Shown here piece after piece: positions 14,101 through 22,436 of a stretch of DNA of 30,471 bases; the stretch's first letter is position 1, and each line of letters opens with the position of its first letter. The DNA is from JAWKIW01 sp046331175 (lineage in GTDB: Bacteria; Actinomycetota; Acidimicrobiia; Acidimicrobiales; Acidimicrobilacustridaceae): assembly GCA_046331175.1 (NCBI GenBank), contig JAXLRI010000027.1:1-30471 (forward strand), written 5' to 3'. A program made the position numbers and the translations under genes. Under the pieces are notes generated by a model. It was not told the origin of the DNA. It did not search any database and worked only from the letters and a program-made list of their open reading frames with translations.

Positions 14101-14176
14101 GGCGTCCTCGGATGGTCAGGCGTTCGGGTTCGTTCGCCGCGGTGGTCCGGCCCGCGACCGGCCGAGACCGCCCGTG

Positions 14177-14182
14177 ACCCTA
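14177..14182 (-). promoter_or_regulatory. Candidate -10 hexamer for the ECF sigma gene (TAGGGT)
   Basis: TAGGGT on the minus strand, identical to the hexamer before the response regulator, 76 nt upstream of ATG 14100. It lies just beyond the hairpin that ends the SDR operon, so it would start a new transcript. Confidence 0.35.
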
Positions 14183-14212
14183 GCGGTGGAGCCCGCCGAC
14201 CTCCCGTTCCGA

Positions 14213-14231
14213 GGGCGCCGAACCGGCGCCC
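14213..14231 (-). terminator. Candidate terminator of the sterol aldolase operon
   Basis: GGGCGCCG (14213-14220) pairs perfectly with CGGCGCCC (14224-14231), an 8-bp GC stem with a 3-nt loop, about 30 nt after the SDR stop codon. No T-run. It separates the SDR from the sigma promoter. Confidence 0.5.
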
Positions 14232-14261
14232 GGGGCCGCCGCCGGGGCGGGCCGACCCCGC

Positions 14262-15032
14262 TCAGGAGGAGGGCGTGACCATGCCGAGGTCGCCGCTCGT
14301 CTGGCCCCCGTCGACCACGAACTGACCGCCGGTGCAGTAGCTGCTCTCCTCCGAGGCGAGGAACAGCACCAGGTTGGCGACGTCCTCCACCGAGCCCAGC
14401 CGCCGCACCGGCAGCCGGGCGTAGAAGGGCTCGTAGAGCTCGGCGGGGATCTCCTCGGGCCGGATCATCGGGGTGTCGACGCCGCCGGGGTGCACGGAGT
14501 TGACCCGGATGCGCAGCGGCGCCAGGTCGATGGCCGAGGCCTTGGTCAGGCCGGTGAGCCCGAACTTCGACGCCACGTAGGCCGCGGTGTTGGGCGTCCC
14601 GGTGATGCCGCTGACCGACGAGATGTTGACGATCGAACCGCCACCCGTCTCGGCGAGCACCGGCGCCGCCCGGTGGATGCCGAGGAAGGCGCCGACCAGG
14701 TTGATGTCGAGCACCCGCCGGAACTCGTCGGGGTCCACGTCCTGCACCGCCCCGAACGACACCACGCCGGCGTTGTTCACCAGCACGTCGAGGCGGCCGA
14801 ACGCGTCGGTGGCGACGCCGAGGGCGAGCGACCACCCTGCCTCGTCGGTGACGTCGTGGCGCACGAAGCGGGCCGCGTCGCCGAGCTCGGCGGCGACGGC
14901 CTCACCCTGCTCGACGAGCAGGTCGGTCAGCACGACGCGGGCGCCCTCGGCCACGAACCGGCGGGCCTCGTGCGCGCCCTGGCCGCGGGCCGCGCCGGTG
15001 ATGAGCGCGACCTTGCCGTCGAGGCGCCCCAT
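14262..15032 (-). CDS. Short-chain dehydrogenase/reductase, hydroxysteroid dehydrogenase-like
   Basis: A 256-residue classical SDR. The cofactor motif TGxxxGxG is TGAARGQG (12-19), NNAG lies at about 87-90, and the catalytic residues are S139, Y152 and K156 (YVASK). The aspartate after the second strand (TDLL) suggests NAD(H) preference. It resembles mycobacterial FabG3/Rv2002, a 3-alpha/20-beta-hydroxysteroid dehydrogenase, in length and in several blocks. It is the last gene of the KstR-boxed operon; its ATG overlaps the Ltp3-like stop as TGATG. The likely role is oxidising or reducing a hydroxyl of a sterol intermediate. The exact position (ring or side chain) cannot be read from the sequence. 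Confidence 0.88.
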   Translation of the reverse strand: MGRLDGKVALITGAARGQGAHEARRFVAEGARVVLTDLLVEQGEAVAAELGDAARFVRHDVTDEAGWSLALGVATDAFGRLDVLVNNAGVVSFGAVQDVDPDEFRRVLDINLVGAFLGIHRAAPVLAETGGGSIVNISSVSGITGTPNTAAYVASKFGLTGLTKASAIDLAPLRIRVNSVHPGGVDTPMIRPEEIPAELYEPFYARLPVRRLGSVEDVANLVLFLASEESSYCTGGQFVVDGGQTSGDLGMVTPSS

Positions 15033-16198
15033 CAGGGCTTCTCCGCCCCGACCACCCACATGGCGAAGAACTGCGAGCCACCGCCGTAGGCGTGGCCGAG
15101 CGCCGTGCGCACCCCGTCGACCTGGTGCTCGCCGGCCAGGCCCCGCACCTGCAGGGCGGCCTCGGCGAAGCGCAGCATGCCGCTGGCCCCGATGGGGTTC
15201 GACGACAGCACGCCACCCGAGCAGTTGACGGGCAGGTCGCCGTCGAGCTGGGTCACCCCGCCCTCGACCAGCTTCCAGCCCTCGCCCTCCTCGCAGAACA
15301 GGAGGTTCTCGAGCCACATCGGCTCGAACCACGAGAACGGCACGTACATCTCGACCATGTCGATCTCGCGGCGCGGGTCGGTGATGCCGGCCTGCTTGTA
15401 CACGTCGGCGGCGCAGTCGTTGCCGCCCACGGGGTTCACCTGGTCGCGCCCGGCGAACATCGTCGGCTCGGACCGGAAGGCCGTGCCCTTGACCCAGGCC
15501 ACCGAGCGGCCGTCGGCCACCGCGGCGTCGCCCCCGGCTTCGTTGGTGAGGACCATGGCGCAGGCACCGTCGGACGACGGGCACGTCTCGGAGTACCGGA
15601 TCGGATCCCACAACATGATGGAGTCCTTCACCGAGTCGAACGTGATGCCCTCCTCGTGCAGGTGGGCGTAGGGGTTCTTCAGGGCGTTGAGGCGGTCCTT
15701 GAGCGCCACCAGGATGCCGATGTGGTCGGGGGCGCCCGACCGCTGCATGTAGGCTCGGATGTGGGGGGCGAAGTAGCCGCCGGCCCCGGCGTGCATGGGC
15801 GGCTGGAACGGCAGCGACACCGACAGCGCCCACATGGCCTCGGACTCGGACTGCTTCTCGAAGGCGACCGTGAGCACCCGCTCGTGGACGCCGCCGGCGA
15901 CGAGGTCCTGGGCGACGATGGCCGTCGAGCCGCCGACCGAGCCGGCGGTGTGGACCCGGAACATCGGCTTGCCCACCGCGCCGAGCGCGTCGGCGAGGTA
16001 CAGCTCGGGCATCATCACGCCCTCGAAGAAGTCGGGCGCCTTGCCGATGACCACGGCGTCGATGTCGGCCCAGGTCATGTGGGCGTCGGCCAGCGCCCGC
16101 TCGGCGGCCTGGCGCACCACGCCGGCGATGGAGGCGTCGTTGGTGGCCTGGTGCTTGGTCTGGCCGATCCCGACGATGGCGACGCGTTCGCTGCCCAT
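15032..16198 (-). CDS. ltp3: Thiolase-fold sterol side-chain aldolase, Ltp3-like
   Basis: A 388-residue member of the SCP2/lipid-transfer thiolase-like family. The usual thiolase nucleophile cysteine region reads TAGSVGGS, with S87 where Cys would be, so it is not a classical thiolase. Other marks are EKQSESEAMWALS, the SSNPIGASG loop and a C-terminal GHAYGGGSQFFAMWV block. From memory these match actinobacterial Ltp3 (Rv3523 in M. tuberculosis, about 394 residues). Rhodococcus Ltp3 and Ltp4 are aldol-lyases needed for C24-branched sterol side chains such as sitosterol. They cleave a side-chain hydroxyacyl-CoA by retro-aldol reaction with a DUF35 partner. TGATG overlaps link both ends to its neighbours. 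Confidence 0.85.
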   Translation of the reverse strand: MGSERVAIVGIGQTKHQATNDASIAGVVRQAAERALADAHMTWADIDAVVIGKAPDFFEGVMMPELYLADALGAVGKPMFRVHTAGSVGGSTAIVAQDLVAGGVHERVLTVAFEKQSESEAMWALSVSLPFQPPMHAGAGGYFAPHIRAYMQRSGAPDHIGILVALKDRLNALKNPYAHLHEEGITFDSVKDSIMLWDPIRYSETCPSSDGACAMVLTNEAGGDAAVADGRSVAWVKGTAFRSEPTMFAGRDQVNPVGGNDCAADVYKQAGITDPRREIDMVEMYVPFSWFEPMWLENLLFCEEGEGWKLVEGGVTQLDGDLPVNCSGGVLSSNPIGASGMLRFAEAALQVRGLAGEHQVDGVRTALGHAYGGGSQFFAMWVVGAEKP

Positions 16199-17259
16199 CA
16201 CTCCCCCTCCAGGACGCACACGAGGTTCTGCTGCAGGCACGGGCCCGACGTGGCGTGGGCCACCGCCCGGTCGCCGTCGCCCCGGCTGATGCGGGTGGCG
16301 GCCTCGCCCATGCGGATGAGGCCGGCGGTCATGATCGGGTTGGCGCACAGCGCACCACCCGACGGGTTGATGGCGGTCTCGTCGCCGAGGCCGAGCGCCT
16401 GGGCCAGGAGCAGCTCCTGGTGGGTGAAGGGCGCGTGGAGCTCGGCGAGGTGGACCGGGCCGTCGCCGACCCCAGCCTTGGCCGCCGCCTGTTCGGTGGA
16501 CACCGACCGCGTGAGGTCGCGCACGCCGAGGGCGTGCGCCTCGATGCGGTGGTCGATGCCCCGGATCCAGGCCGGGCGATCGCTCAGCTCGCGGGCGACG
16601 TCGTCGGCCGCCAGCACCACCACGGCGGCGCCGTCGCTGATCGGCGGGCAGTCGTGGGGCCGCAGGGGCGAGAGGTACTCGTCGCTGGCGAGCAGCTCGG
16701 CGACGTCGACGTCGCCGCTCACCTGGGCGAAGGGGTTGCTGGCGGCGCTGCGGCGGCTGCGGGCAGCGACCTCGGCCATCTGCTCGACCGTGTAGGTGCC
16801 GGCCTCGAGGCCGAGGCGGGCCTGCAGGGCGGCCATCGCCACCGGATCGACCCACAGCGGCTCGAGGTAGTACGGGTCGAGCTGGCGGGTGAGCACCCGG
16901 CGGATGTCGCCGGGCGACGACTTGCCGTAGGCGTAGATGAGGGCGACGTCGACCTTGCCGGTCTGCATCTTCACCCACGCCTCGTAGACCGCCCAGGCGC
17001 CGTCCATGTCGACGTGCGACTCGGAGATGGGCGGCCACGGGCCGAAGGCGTCGAGGGTCATCACGAACGAGAACGGCTGGCCGGCGAGGTAGTCGGAGCT
17101 GCCCGAGCAGACGAAGTCGACCCGGTCCTTGGTGATGCCGGCGGCCGCCATGGCCTCGCCCAGGATGGGCATCAGCATCTCGACCTCGTTGATGTCGGAC
17201 ACCGCCCGCTCGGACTTGGTCTGGGCGAACGACACGATCGCCACGTCACGCTGGGCCAT
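16198..17259 (-). CDS. ltp4: Thiolase-fold sterol side-chain aldolase, Ltp4-like
   Basis: A 353-residue thiolase-like protein, close to the 354 residues of M. tuberculosis Ltp4 (Rv3522) as I recall it. The N-terminus (VAIVSFAQTK) and the CSGSSDYLAGQPF block are of the SCP2-thiolase type. It contains GDVDVAELL and PPISDGAAVVVL blocks, an INPSGGALCANPIMTAG loop, and ends in HATSGPCLQQNLVCVLEGE. It should pair with the Ltp3-like protein encoded next, giving a two-component sterol aldolase. The ATG at 17259 overlaps the DUF35 stop, and its own stop overlaps the Ltp3-like ATG, both as TGATG, favouring equal synthesis of the partners. Confidence 0.85.
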   Translation of the reverse strand: MAQRDVAIVSFAQTKSERAVSDINEVEMLMPILGEAMAAAGITKDRVDFVCSGSSDYLAGQPFSFVMTLDAFGPWPPISESHVDMDGAWAVYEAWVKMQTGKVDVALIYAYGKSSPGDIRRVLTRQLDPYYLEPLWVDPVAMAALQARLGLEAGTYTVEQMAEVAARSRRSAASNPFAQVSGDVDVAELLASDEYLSPLRPHDCPPISDGAAVVVLAADDVARELSDRPAWIRGIDHRIEAHALGVRDLTRSVSTEQAAAKAGVGDGPVHLAELHAPFTHQELLLAQALGLGDETAINPSGGALCANPIMTAGLIRMGEAATRISRGDGDRAVAHATSGPCLQQNLVCVLEGE

Positions 17260-17780
17260 CACACGTTGTCCTTGTACGACTCGAACGGGGCGTCGGGCTC
17301 GCCGTTGGGGCGGAAGTGGGTGATCGACTCGAGGGTGGGTCCGATCTCGTCGTCGGGCACCCAGACGGCCTCGACGCGCATGCCCATGTGGACCTGGTCG
17401 TAGGGCACCTCCTGGATGAGGTGCATGATCGGCAGGTCGGAGCCGTCGAGCAGGATCAGGGCGCTCACGTAGGGGATCTCCATCTTCGTCCCCATGAAGG
17501 GCACGTTGACCACGCAGAACGAGGTGACCGTGCCCGTGTGGCCCAGCTCGACCTCCTCCTCGGTGGCGACCCCGTCGGTCGGGCACGAGCCGCGGGGCGG
17601 CACGTACACCTTCTGGCACGCCGGGCAGCGCTGCCCCACCAGCCGCTTCTTGGCGACCTCGCGCAGGAAGCGGGAACCGGCGGCGCCGGGCGTGTAGACG
17701 TAGTCGAGGCGGGCCGGGGTGCGGATCGAGCGCACCGGCTCGACGCCCTGGAGCCGCTCGGGCAGGGTGATGTCGCTCAT
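17259..17780 (-). CDS. DUF35 OB-fold protein with rubredoxin-like zinc ribbon (aldolase partner)
   Basis: A 173-residue protein. The N-terminal part leads into a zinc-ribbon with C52-x2-C55-x10-C66 and D69 where the fourth cysteine is usual, so metal binding may use Asp or be weak. The OB-fold domain follows (about 75-160; TGTVTSFCVVNVPF and IPYVSALILLDG). Proteins of this DUF35 type partner thiolase-like aldolases; ChsH2 does so for Ltp2, where the OB domain is required for activity. By position it should bind the Ltp3/Ltp4-like pair. It is flanked by TGATG overlaps on both sides. Confidence 0.85.
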   Translation of the reverse strand: MSDITLPERLQGVEPVRSIRTPARLDYVYTPGAAGSRFLREVAKKRLVGQRCPACQKVYVPPRGSCPTDGVATEEEVELGHTGTVTSFCVVNVPFMGTKMEIPYVSALILLDGSDLPIMHLIQEVPYDQVHMGMRVEAVWVPDDEIGPTLESITHFRPNGEPDAPFESYKDNV

Positions 17781-18274
17781 CAGGCGTCGCCCTCCGGCTC
17801 GAAGCACTCGATGTCGAGGATGTGGCCCTCGCGATGGCGGGGGCCGTCGTCGGCCACCTCCTCGCCGGCGGGGCGCTCGGGGCGCCACCGGATCTGCACC
17901 CGGGTGCCGGTGGCGATGGCGGTGGGGTCGCCGTCGGTGTCGACCGCGTGCAGCAGCGGCGTGTCGGCGCCGTCGAGGCGGATCAGCGCCCAGGCGAACG
18001 GCCGGTCGAGGGGCTGGTCGTCGCGGGGGTCGGTGACCCACGCCCAGCTGACCACCTCGCCCGCCGAGCCGACCTCGACGATCTCGGTCAGGGCCTCGCT
18101 GGTGACCGGGTCGTACTCGACCGGCGGGACGATCACCCGCCCGTCGGCGGCGCGGACCCCGACCACGAAGCCCTCGCGCAGGGCCGTGAAGAAGGCGCCC
18201 ACCACGGGGCCGGTCGTGCGCGAGAACGGGTACTCGATGACGTTGGGTGCGGTGAGCACCTCGGCGTCGGCCAT
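17780..18274 (-). CDS. DUF35-like OB-fold protein without zinc ribbon
   Basis: A 164-residue protein, first gene of the aldolase operon. The start ATG 18274 follows a strong GGGAGGAGG ribosome site. It has the DUF35 layout of a helical N-terminus (GPVVGAFFTALREG), a strand GRVIVPPVEYDP where the zinc ribbon would lie but with no cysteines there, and an OB-fold (GEVVSWAWV, FAWALIRLDGADTPLLHAV). The only cysteine is near the C-terminus. M. tuberculosis Rv3521, the neighbour of ltp4, is about 303 residues; this gene plus the next DUF35 gene could be a split version of it. The role is probably as a partner subunit of the aldolase. Confidence 0.78.
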   Translation of the reverse strand: MADAEVLTAPNVIEYPFSRTTGPVVGAFFTALREGFVVGVRAADGRVIVPPVEYDPVTSEALTEIVEVGSAGEVVSWAWVTDPRDDQPLDRPFAWALIRLDGADTPLLHAVDTDGDPTAIATGTRVQIRWRPERPAGEEVADDGPRHREGHILDIECFEPEGDA

Positions 18275-18332
18275 CGGCCTGGCCTCCTCCCCCGGGCGCC
18301 GGTGCGGCGCCGTCGCTGCTGTGCCGGGGGGA

Positions 18333-18338
18333 AGATTA
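18333..18338 (-). promoter_or_regulatory. -10 hexamer for the sterol aldolase operon (TAATCT)
   Basis: TAATCT on the minus strand, overlapping one end of the KstR-like box. The predicted transcript start is about 18325, giving a leader of about 50 nt with a GGGAGGAGG ribosome site before ATG 18274. Confidence 0.45.
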
Positions 18339-18350
18339 GAACAGATTCTA
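18337..18350. promoter_or_regulatory. KstR-type operator before the aldolase operon
   Basis: TAGAACAGATTCTA matches TnnAACnnGTTnnA except for one position (ATT for GTT on one half). It overlaps the -10 of the five-gene operon and also the stop codon of the GT-C gene upstream on the same strand. Confidence 0.65.
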
Positions 18351-21158
18351 GTTTTCGTGCGAACCGGTCCCCGGCGCTGCTCCGAGGGCGGCCAGGTCGT
18401 CGTCGGCGACCGGCGCGACGGGGACCGCCACCACGGCCGCAGAGGCTCCGTCGGCCGCGTCGGCGACGTCGTCGGTCTCGGCTCGATCCTCGTCGGTCTC
18501 GCCGGACGGCTCGGCTGGATCCCGTGAGCGGCCCCAGGCCAGCCGCGACAGCCCGATGCCGGCGAGGACCACCAGCACGACCTCGGCGGGGGCCCGGTAC
18601 CGGATGACCGCCCCGCCGATCGAGACCGCGGCCAGCGACGGCAGGACCCACGCCGCCAGCAGGACCAGGCGGCGGTCCCGCCCGACGGTGACGGCCCCGA
18701 CCACGGCGAGCGGCAGCAGCGTCCAGAACCAGAGCAGCCCGCCGGCGCTCACCGCCCAGCCCCGCTGTTCGACGACCGTGGCGAGGTCGAGGTTCTCGAG
18801 CGGTCGGTAGACCTCGAGCATGCGCGCCGTCGACGCCCCCGCTTGGAGGAGCACGCCACCCGGGTTCTCGCGGTAGTAGGAGAGCACGACCTCCTGGGCG
18901 ATCGCGTCCTGGGCGCTCTCATCGCCCCACGGGGAGTCCGTGAACAGCCGCTGGCCGCAGGCGAACTCGTGGTACCCCAGGCGCTCGCCGTGCACCACGG
19001 GATCACACGCGGTGTACAGCGCCGTGAGCCAGGGCGTCGAGGTCATCGTGACGGGCCGATCGAAGCGGGACAGGTTGAACGCGACCCACGGCAGGCAGAC
19101 CGCCACCGTCGCCATCACCACGACCGCGGCGCGGCCGGCGCGCGCCCCCAGCCCGGTGCCCCGCCGCCACGCCAGGGCCACGGCGTAGACGGGGACCACG
19201 ATCAGCGCCTCGCTGCGGGCGAGGGCCACGAGGCCCACCACCCCACCGACGAGCACGAGCCGCAGGACGGTCGGCGTGCGCCACGCGCGCACGGCCACGA
19301 CCACGGCCAGGGCGATCAGCGGCGGGAGCAGGGTCTCGGACAGGTAGGTCGAGTCGTTCATCCACATGGGCGGGAACACGGCCGCGATCAGTCCGGTCAG
19401 CATCGCCACGCGGGCCCTCGCTCGGCCGTCGACGAGCGAGGCGGCCGCCAGCGCCACCAGTGCCACTCCGACCGCACCGACGAAGGCCAGCACGACGCGG
19501 TGCTGCTGGATCGAGGTCAGGCCCACCCGATCGAGCATCGCCAGGAGCAGGCTGAAGAGGGGTGGGTGCTGCGCGCCAGGGCCGCCGTAGGACGAGGGCC
19601 ACGCAAGCCCACCGGACACCGCGGCCGCCTGGTTCCGGAAGTAGGCGGTGTCGGCGAAGAGGAGCTGGCACGAGTCGCCCTTGCTGACGAGCGCGGTCCC
19701 CGGCTCGCAGAGCGGCAGCACCACCACGTTCACGAACAGGCGGACGACCAGGGCGATCACCCCGGTCACGCCGGCAGCCACGCGGGCGTCGAACCGCAGC
19801 GCTGGCACGCGACCCCCGACGCGGGACCAGATCCACGTCCCGAGCGCCACCGCCCCGGCGGCTCCGAGGACGAGCATCGACACGCCGGCCACGGTGCGGC
19901 CGCGCGTCGTCGCCCCGGCCGCCACCGCCCACGCCGTCGCGGCGACCGGTCCGACGAGGAGTGGGGCGAGGAGCTCGCCCCTCCGCCGGCGCACCACCGC
20001 CCCGCCGACGGCCAGCGGCACCAGCGCCAGCCAGAACCACGCCCCCGCCACCGGGAGCTGGGGGCCGGTCCCCTCGACGAGCTCGTCGTAGGACGCGGCG
20101 TCGTCCCAGGACGCGAGGCCCCACAGACGGGCGACCCGGTGCGCCGCCACGCCCGGCACGGCAGCGACGTCGTCGAGCGCGTGCTGCACGGCTCGGGAGC
20201 CCGCCTCGCTCGATGCCGCCGCCTCCTCGTCCGCTGTTCTCGCGCCGCCCGGGGACGCGACCACGACGCCCGGCCCGCAGGTCGGCGCCCGTCCACCTGC
20301 AGCGGGACCGTTGTACGCGGCATCGCACGCTGAGGCCCCGAGCGCGAAGCCCATCTCGGTGCCCAGCGGAGCAGCCCCGTCGAAGCGCACCAGGTTGAAC
20401 GCCGCCCACGGCAGGACCACCGCGGCGGTGACGGCCAGCACCGCGGCCCCGACCAGCAGCCGGCGGCGACCGGGCCACGGCCCCACGACGACCAGTGCGC
20501 CCACCATCACGACGGCGAACACCACCATCTCGCCGGTGACGAGGACGGCGAGGCCGAGCAGTGCCCCGAGGGCCGCCCGCCGGCCCCACGTGTCTCGCCA
20601 CCACAGGGCGAAGGCGGCCGCGATGGCGGCGGCGACGACGAGCGGGAGGGCAGACTCCGGGACGGCGAGCGCGTCGTTGGCGATCAGCGCCGGCGCCACC
20701 GCCGCCAGGCCGGCGGCGACCAGGCCGGTTGCCGTCGGGTGGCGGGTGGTGGTCGTCCAGGCCAGGAGGCCGACGGCGCCGACGCCGAGGGCCCCGAGCA
20801 CCGCGGTGAGCAGCCGCAGCTGGTCGGCGCCCTCGAGCCCGAGCAGGTTTCCGATGGCGAGCAGGAGCGGCAGCACGGCACCGGCCCGACCTCCTTGGAC
20901 GCCACCGGGGGCCAGGTAGCCCGAGCCGTCGGCGATCGACGCCGCCTGGGACGCGACGTACCCCGAGATGCCCCGTCCGAAGCACGCCACCTCGCCCGTC
21001 ACCCGCGCGCACTGGGGCAGCTCGACCTGGGCCACCCAGATGCGCAGCCCGGCGGCGAACGCCATGACCGGGACCAACAGGACCGCTCGACGCAGGCCCC
21101 GGATCCGATCGAGGCCGCTCGACGCCGGTCGGTCGACGACCGGTTGCACCGCGCTCAC
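18348..21158 (-). CDS. Internally duplicated GT-C-type membrane glycosyltransferase A
   Basis: A 936-residue, highly hydrophobic protein from GTG 21158. It holds two copies of one PMT/ArnT-like GT-C domain (about 20-450 and 460-910). Both have a first loop followed by a Leu-rich helix, an LPW-x-AFNLxRFD block, and a late membrane segment; a YRAPAE block is clear in the C-terminal half. The C-terminal half keeps the expected acidic residue (D503 in FADTAYF) and QHPPLF (H531). In the N-terminal half these positions are I64 and A92, so it is probably inactive. GT-C enzymes use polyprenyl-phosphate sugars to glycosylate lipids, glycans or proteins outside the membrane. The acceptor is unknown. 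The methyltransferase gene ends 19 bp upstream, suggesting joint work. Confidence 0.85.
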   Translation of the reverse strand: MSAVQPVVDRPASSGLDRIRGLRRAVLLVPVMAFAAGLRIWVAQVELPQCARVTGEVACFGRGISGYVASQAASIADGSGYLAPGGVQGGRAGAVLPLLLAIGNLLGLEGADQLRLLTAVLGALGVGAVGLLAWTTTTRHPTATGLVAAGLAAVAPALIANDALAVPESALPLVVAAAIAAAFALWWRDTWGRRAALGALLGLAVLVTGEMVVFAVVMVGALVVVGPWPGRRRLLVGAAVLAVTAAVVLPWAAFNLVRFDGAAPLGTEMGFALGASACDAAYNGPAAGGRAPTCGPGVVVASPGGARTADEEAAASSEAGSRAVQHALDDVAAVPGVAAHRVARLWGLASWDDAASYDELVEGTGPQLPVAGAWFWLALVPLAVGGAVVRRRRGELLAPLLVGPVAATAWAVAAGATTRGRTVAGVSMLVLGAAGAVALGTWIWSRVGGRVPALRFDARVAAGVTGVIALVVRLFVNVVVLPLCEPGTALVSKGDSCQLLFADTAYFRNQAAAVSGGLAWPSSYGGPGAQHPPLFSLLLAMLDRVGLTSIQQHRVVLAFVGAVGVALVALAAASLVDGRARARVAMLTGLIAAVFPPMWMNDSTYLSETLLPPLIALAVVVAVRAWRTPTVLRLVLVGGVVGLVALARSEALIVVPVYAVALAWRRGTGLGARAGRAAVVVMATVAVCLPWVAFNLSRFDRPVTMTSTPWLTALYTACDPVVHGERLGYHEFACGQRLFTDSPWGDESAQDAIAQEVVLSYYRENPGGVLLQAGASTARMLEVYRPLENLDLATVVEQRGWAVSAGGLLWFWTLLPLAVVGAVTVGRDRRLVLLAAWVLPSLAAVSIGGAVIRYRAPAEVVLVVLAGIGLSRLAWGRSRDPAEPSGETDEDRAETDDVADAADGASAAVVAVPVAPVADDDLAALGAAPGTGSHEN

Positions 21159-21177
21159 GCCTGGTCGAGCCGGCCGA

Positions 21178-21882
21178 TCACCGCAACGGCCGAGCGACGA
21201 GGAGCCAGTGCGCGTACGGGTAGCCATGGTCCAGCCGCTGCACTCGCACGTCCAGGTCGAGGTCCTCGAGGACCTGGCGGTAGGCGTCGGGACGCCACAG
21301 GTCGACGGTGTCGCCCTCCAGGTTCCCGATCAGACGACGCAGCACGGCGTTGTGCGCCAGGTTCACGAGGTGCTTCCACCGCGGGCGCACGTCGTTCTCC
21401 TTGATGACGATGCACCCGCCAGCCGCCAGCCGTTCGGTGGCATCGGCCAGCAGGCGACACCGCTCCGGCGACGGGAGCAGGTACAGCATGTCGTTGAAGA
21501 CGATCGCGTCGAAGCCGCCGTCGGGCAGCGCTCCCGCCTCGAGCACCTCGACCGTGGCTCGCCCGTCGCCTGCGCCGAGGCGACGGACGGCGTCCGCTGC
21601 CACCCGCACCTTCTCCGGGTCGATGTCGATGCCCAGCGCCTCGCGGTCCGGGCGTCCGACCACGATGCTCATCAGGGTCAAGCCCCGGCCACAGCCGACC
21701 TCCAGGACCCGTCCCCGGAGCGGCACCTCGGCCTCGAGCGCAGGCAGCGGGCAGGTCCACCATCGGGCCCACACCTGCGCCCGGTCGGCGCGGGAGGCGC
21801 CACGGTAGAGCCCGAGCAGCCGAACCCGCGAAAGCGCTTCGCGCTCCGCTGCGTCGCGCTCGAGCTCGGAGGGTCCCCGCAT
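21178..21882 (-). CDS. Class I SAM-dependent methyltransferase
   Basis: A 234-residue protein with a Rossmann methyltransferase core. Motif I is VLEVGCGRG (about 59-67), the acidic end of the second strand is GIDIDPEKV (about 84-92), motif IV is DAIVFNDMLYLLP, and a post-motif block is GGCIVIKENDVRP. There is no membrane segment. The substrate is not recognisable. It precedes the GT-C gene in the same direction with 19 bp between, so methylation of a lipid-linked sugar or glycan is possible but unproven. A TAAGGT -10 lies 6 nt before ATG 21882, implying a leaderless transcript, so it probably starts the two-gene operon. Confidence 0.88.
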   Translation of the reverse strand: MRGPSELERDAAEREALSRVRLLGLYRGASRADRAQVWARWWTCPLPALEAEVPLRGRVLEVGCGRGLTLMSIVVGRPDREALGIDIDPEKVRVAADAVRRLGAGDGRATVEVLEAGALPDGGFDAIVFNDMLYLLPSPERCRLLADATERLAAGGCIVIKENDVRPRWKHLVNLAHNAVLRRLIGNLEGDTVDLWRPDAYRQVLEDLDLDVRVQRLDHGYPYAHWLLVARPLR

Positions 21883-21888
21883 CGATCA

Positions 21889-21894
21889 ACCTTA
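21889..21894 (-). promoter_or_regulatory. -10 hexamer of leaderless methyltransferase promoter (TAAGGT)
   Basis: TAAGGT on the minus strand ends 6 nt before ATG 21882. There is no Shine-Dalgarno sequence before this ATG. It lies between the end of the PH-domain gene and the methyltransferase start. Confidence 0.5.
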
Positions 21895-21902
21895 GACCAG
21901 GG

Positions 21903-22325
21903 CTACGCGGCGTCGAGGTCTCGCCGATGGGCCTCGATGCGCTCGTAGAGGTCGTCGAGGTGCTCGACGCACGGCAGCTCGACGCGCTCGCCCGAGTTGA
22001 GCTCGAGCTCGAGGAACCAGAAGCCCGGGATCACCTCCGTCGAGAGGATCCGGTACCACGCCAGGTCACGGGTGAGCGGCCAGAGCCGCTGGATGCGCAA
22101 CCCCTCCTCGCGCACGACGACCGCCGCCCCGAGCACGACGCGGAGGGCCAGCACCGAGGTCACCAGGCCGACCAGGCTGAGCACCCGCCACCACGGGTCG
22201 AGCCCCTGACCGAACAGCCCAGGCAGGAAGAAGAGGAAGCACAGCGACAGCACGAGCACCTGCACGGCGCGTCGGGTGCGGCTCAGGCGGAGCCGGTACC
22301 GACGACCGCGGAGCAAGGTGCGCAC
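21903..22325 (-). CDS. Small membrane protein with bacterial PH domain (bPH_6-like)
   Basis: A 140-residue protein from GTG 22325. A very basic N-terminus (RRYRLRLSRTRR) is followed by two membrane segments (about 21-38 and 45-67), then a compact domain with EEGLRIQRLWPLTRDLAWYR. This resembles bacterial PH domains of the bPH_6 type, in which a strand pair follows two helices. The end is helical (DDLYERIEAHRRDL). The molecular role of such proteins is not settled; membrane or lipid association is likely. A CAGAAT hexamer 6 nt before the GTG may be a leaderless -10. It is the gene before the methyltransferase on the same strand, but the latter seems to have its own promoter. Confidence 0.78.
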   Translation of the reverse strand: MRTLLRGRRYRLRLSRTRRAVQVLVLSLCFLFFLPGLFGQGLDPWWRVLSLVGLVTSVLALRVVLGAAVVVREEGLRIQRLWPLTRDLAWYRILSTEVIPGFWFLELELNSGERVELPCVEHLDDLYERIEAHRRDLDAA

Positions 22326-22331
22326 GGCGTC

Positions 22332-22337
22332 ATTCTG
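22332..22337 (-). promoter_or_regulatory. Candidate -10 hexamer for the PH-domain gene (CAGAAT)
   Basis: CAGAAT ends 6 nt before GTG 22325 and matches TATAAT at four of six positions. The spacing is like that of the other leaderless candidates here. Confidence 0.25.
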
Positions 22338-22436
22338 GCGCGCCGGCCCGGCGAAGCCACAACGCCCATCGCTCCGGGCCTCGATCGGCCGTCAGCCTCG
22401 GCTCCGGCGAACCGCCCTCGACGTCATCGCCGCCGG

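Noticed and set aside
22406..22416. Small hairpin GGCG-N3-CGCC after the acyl-CoA dehydrogenase
   Set aside because: The stem is only 4 bp with no T-run. Too weak to call a terminator.
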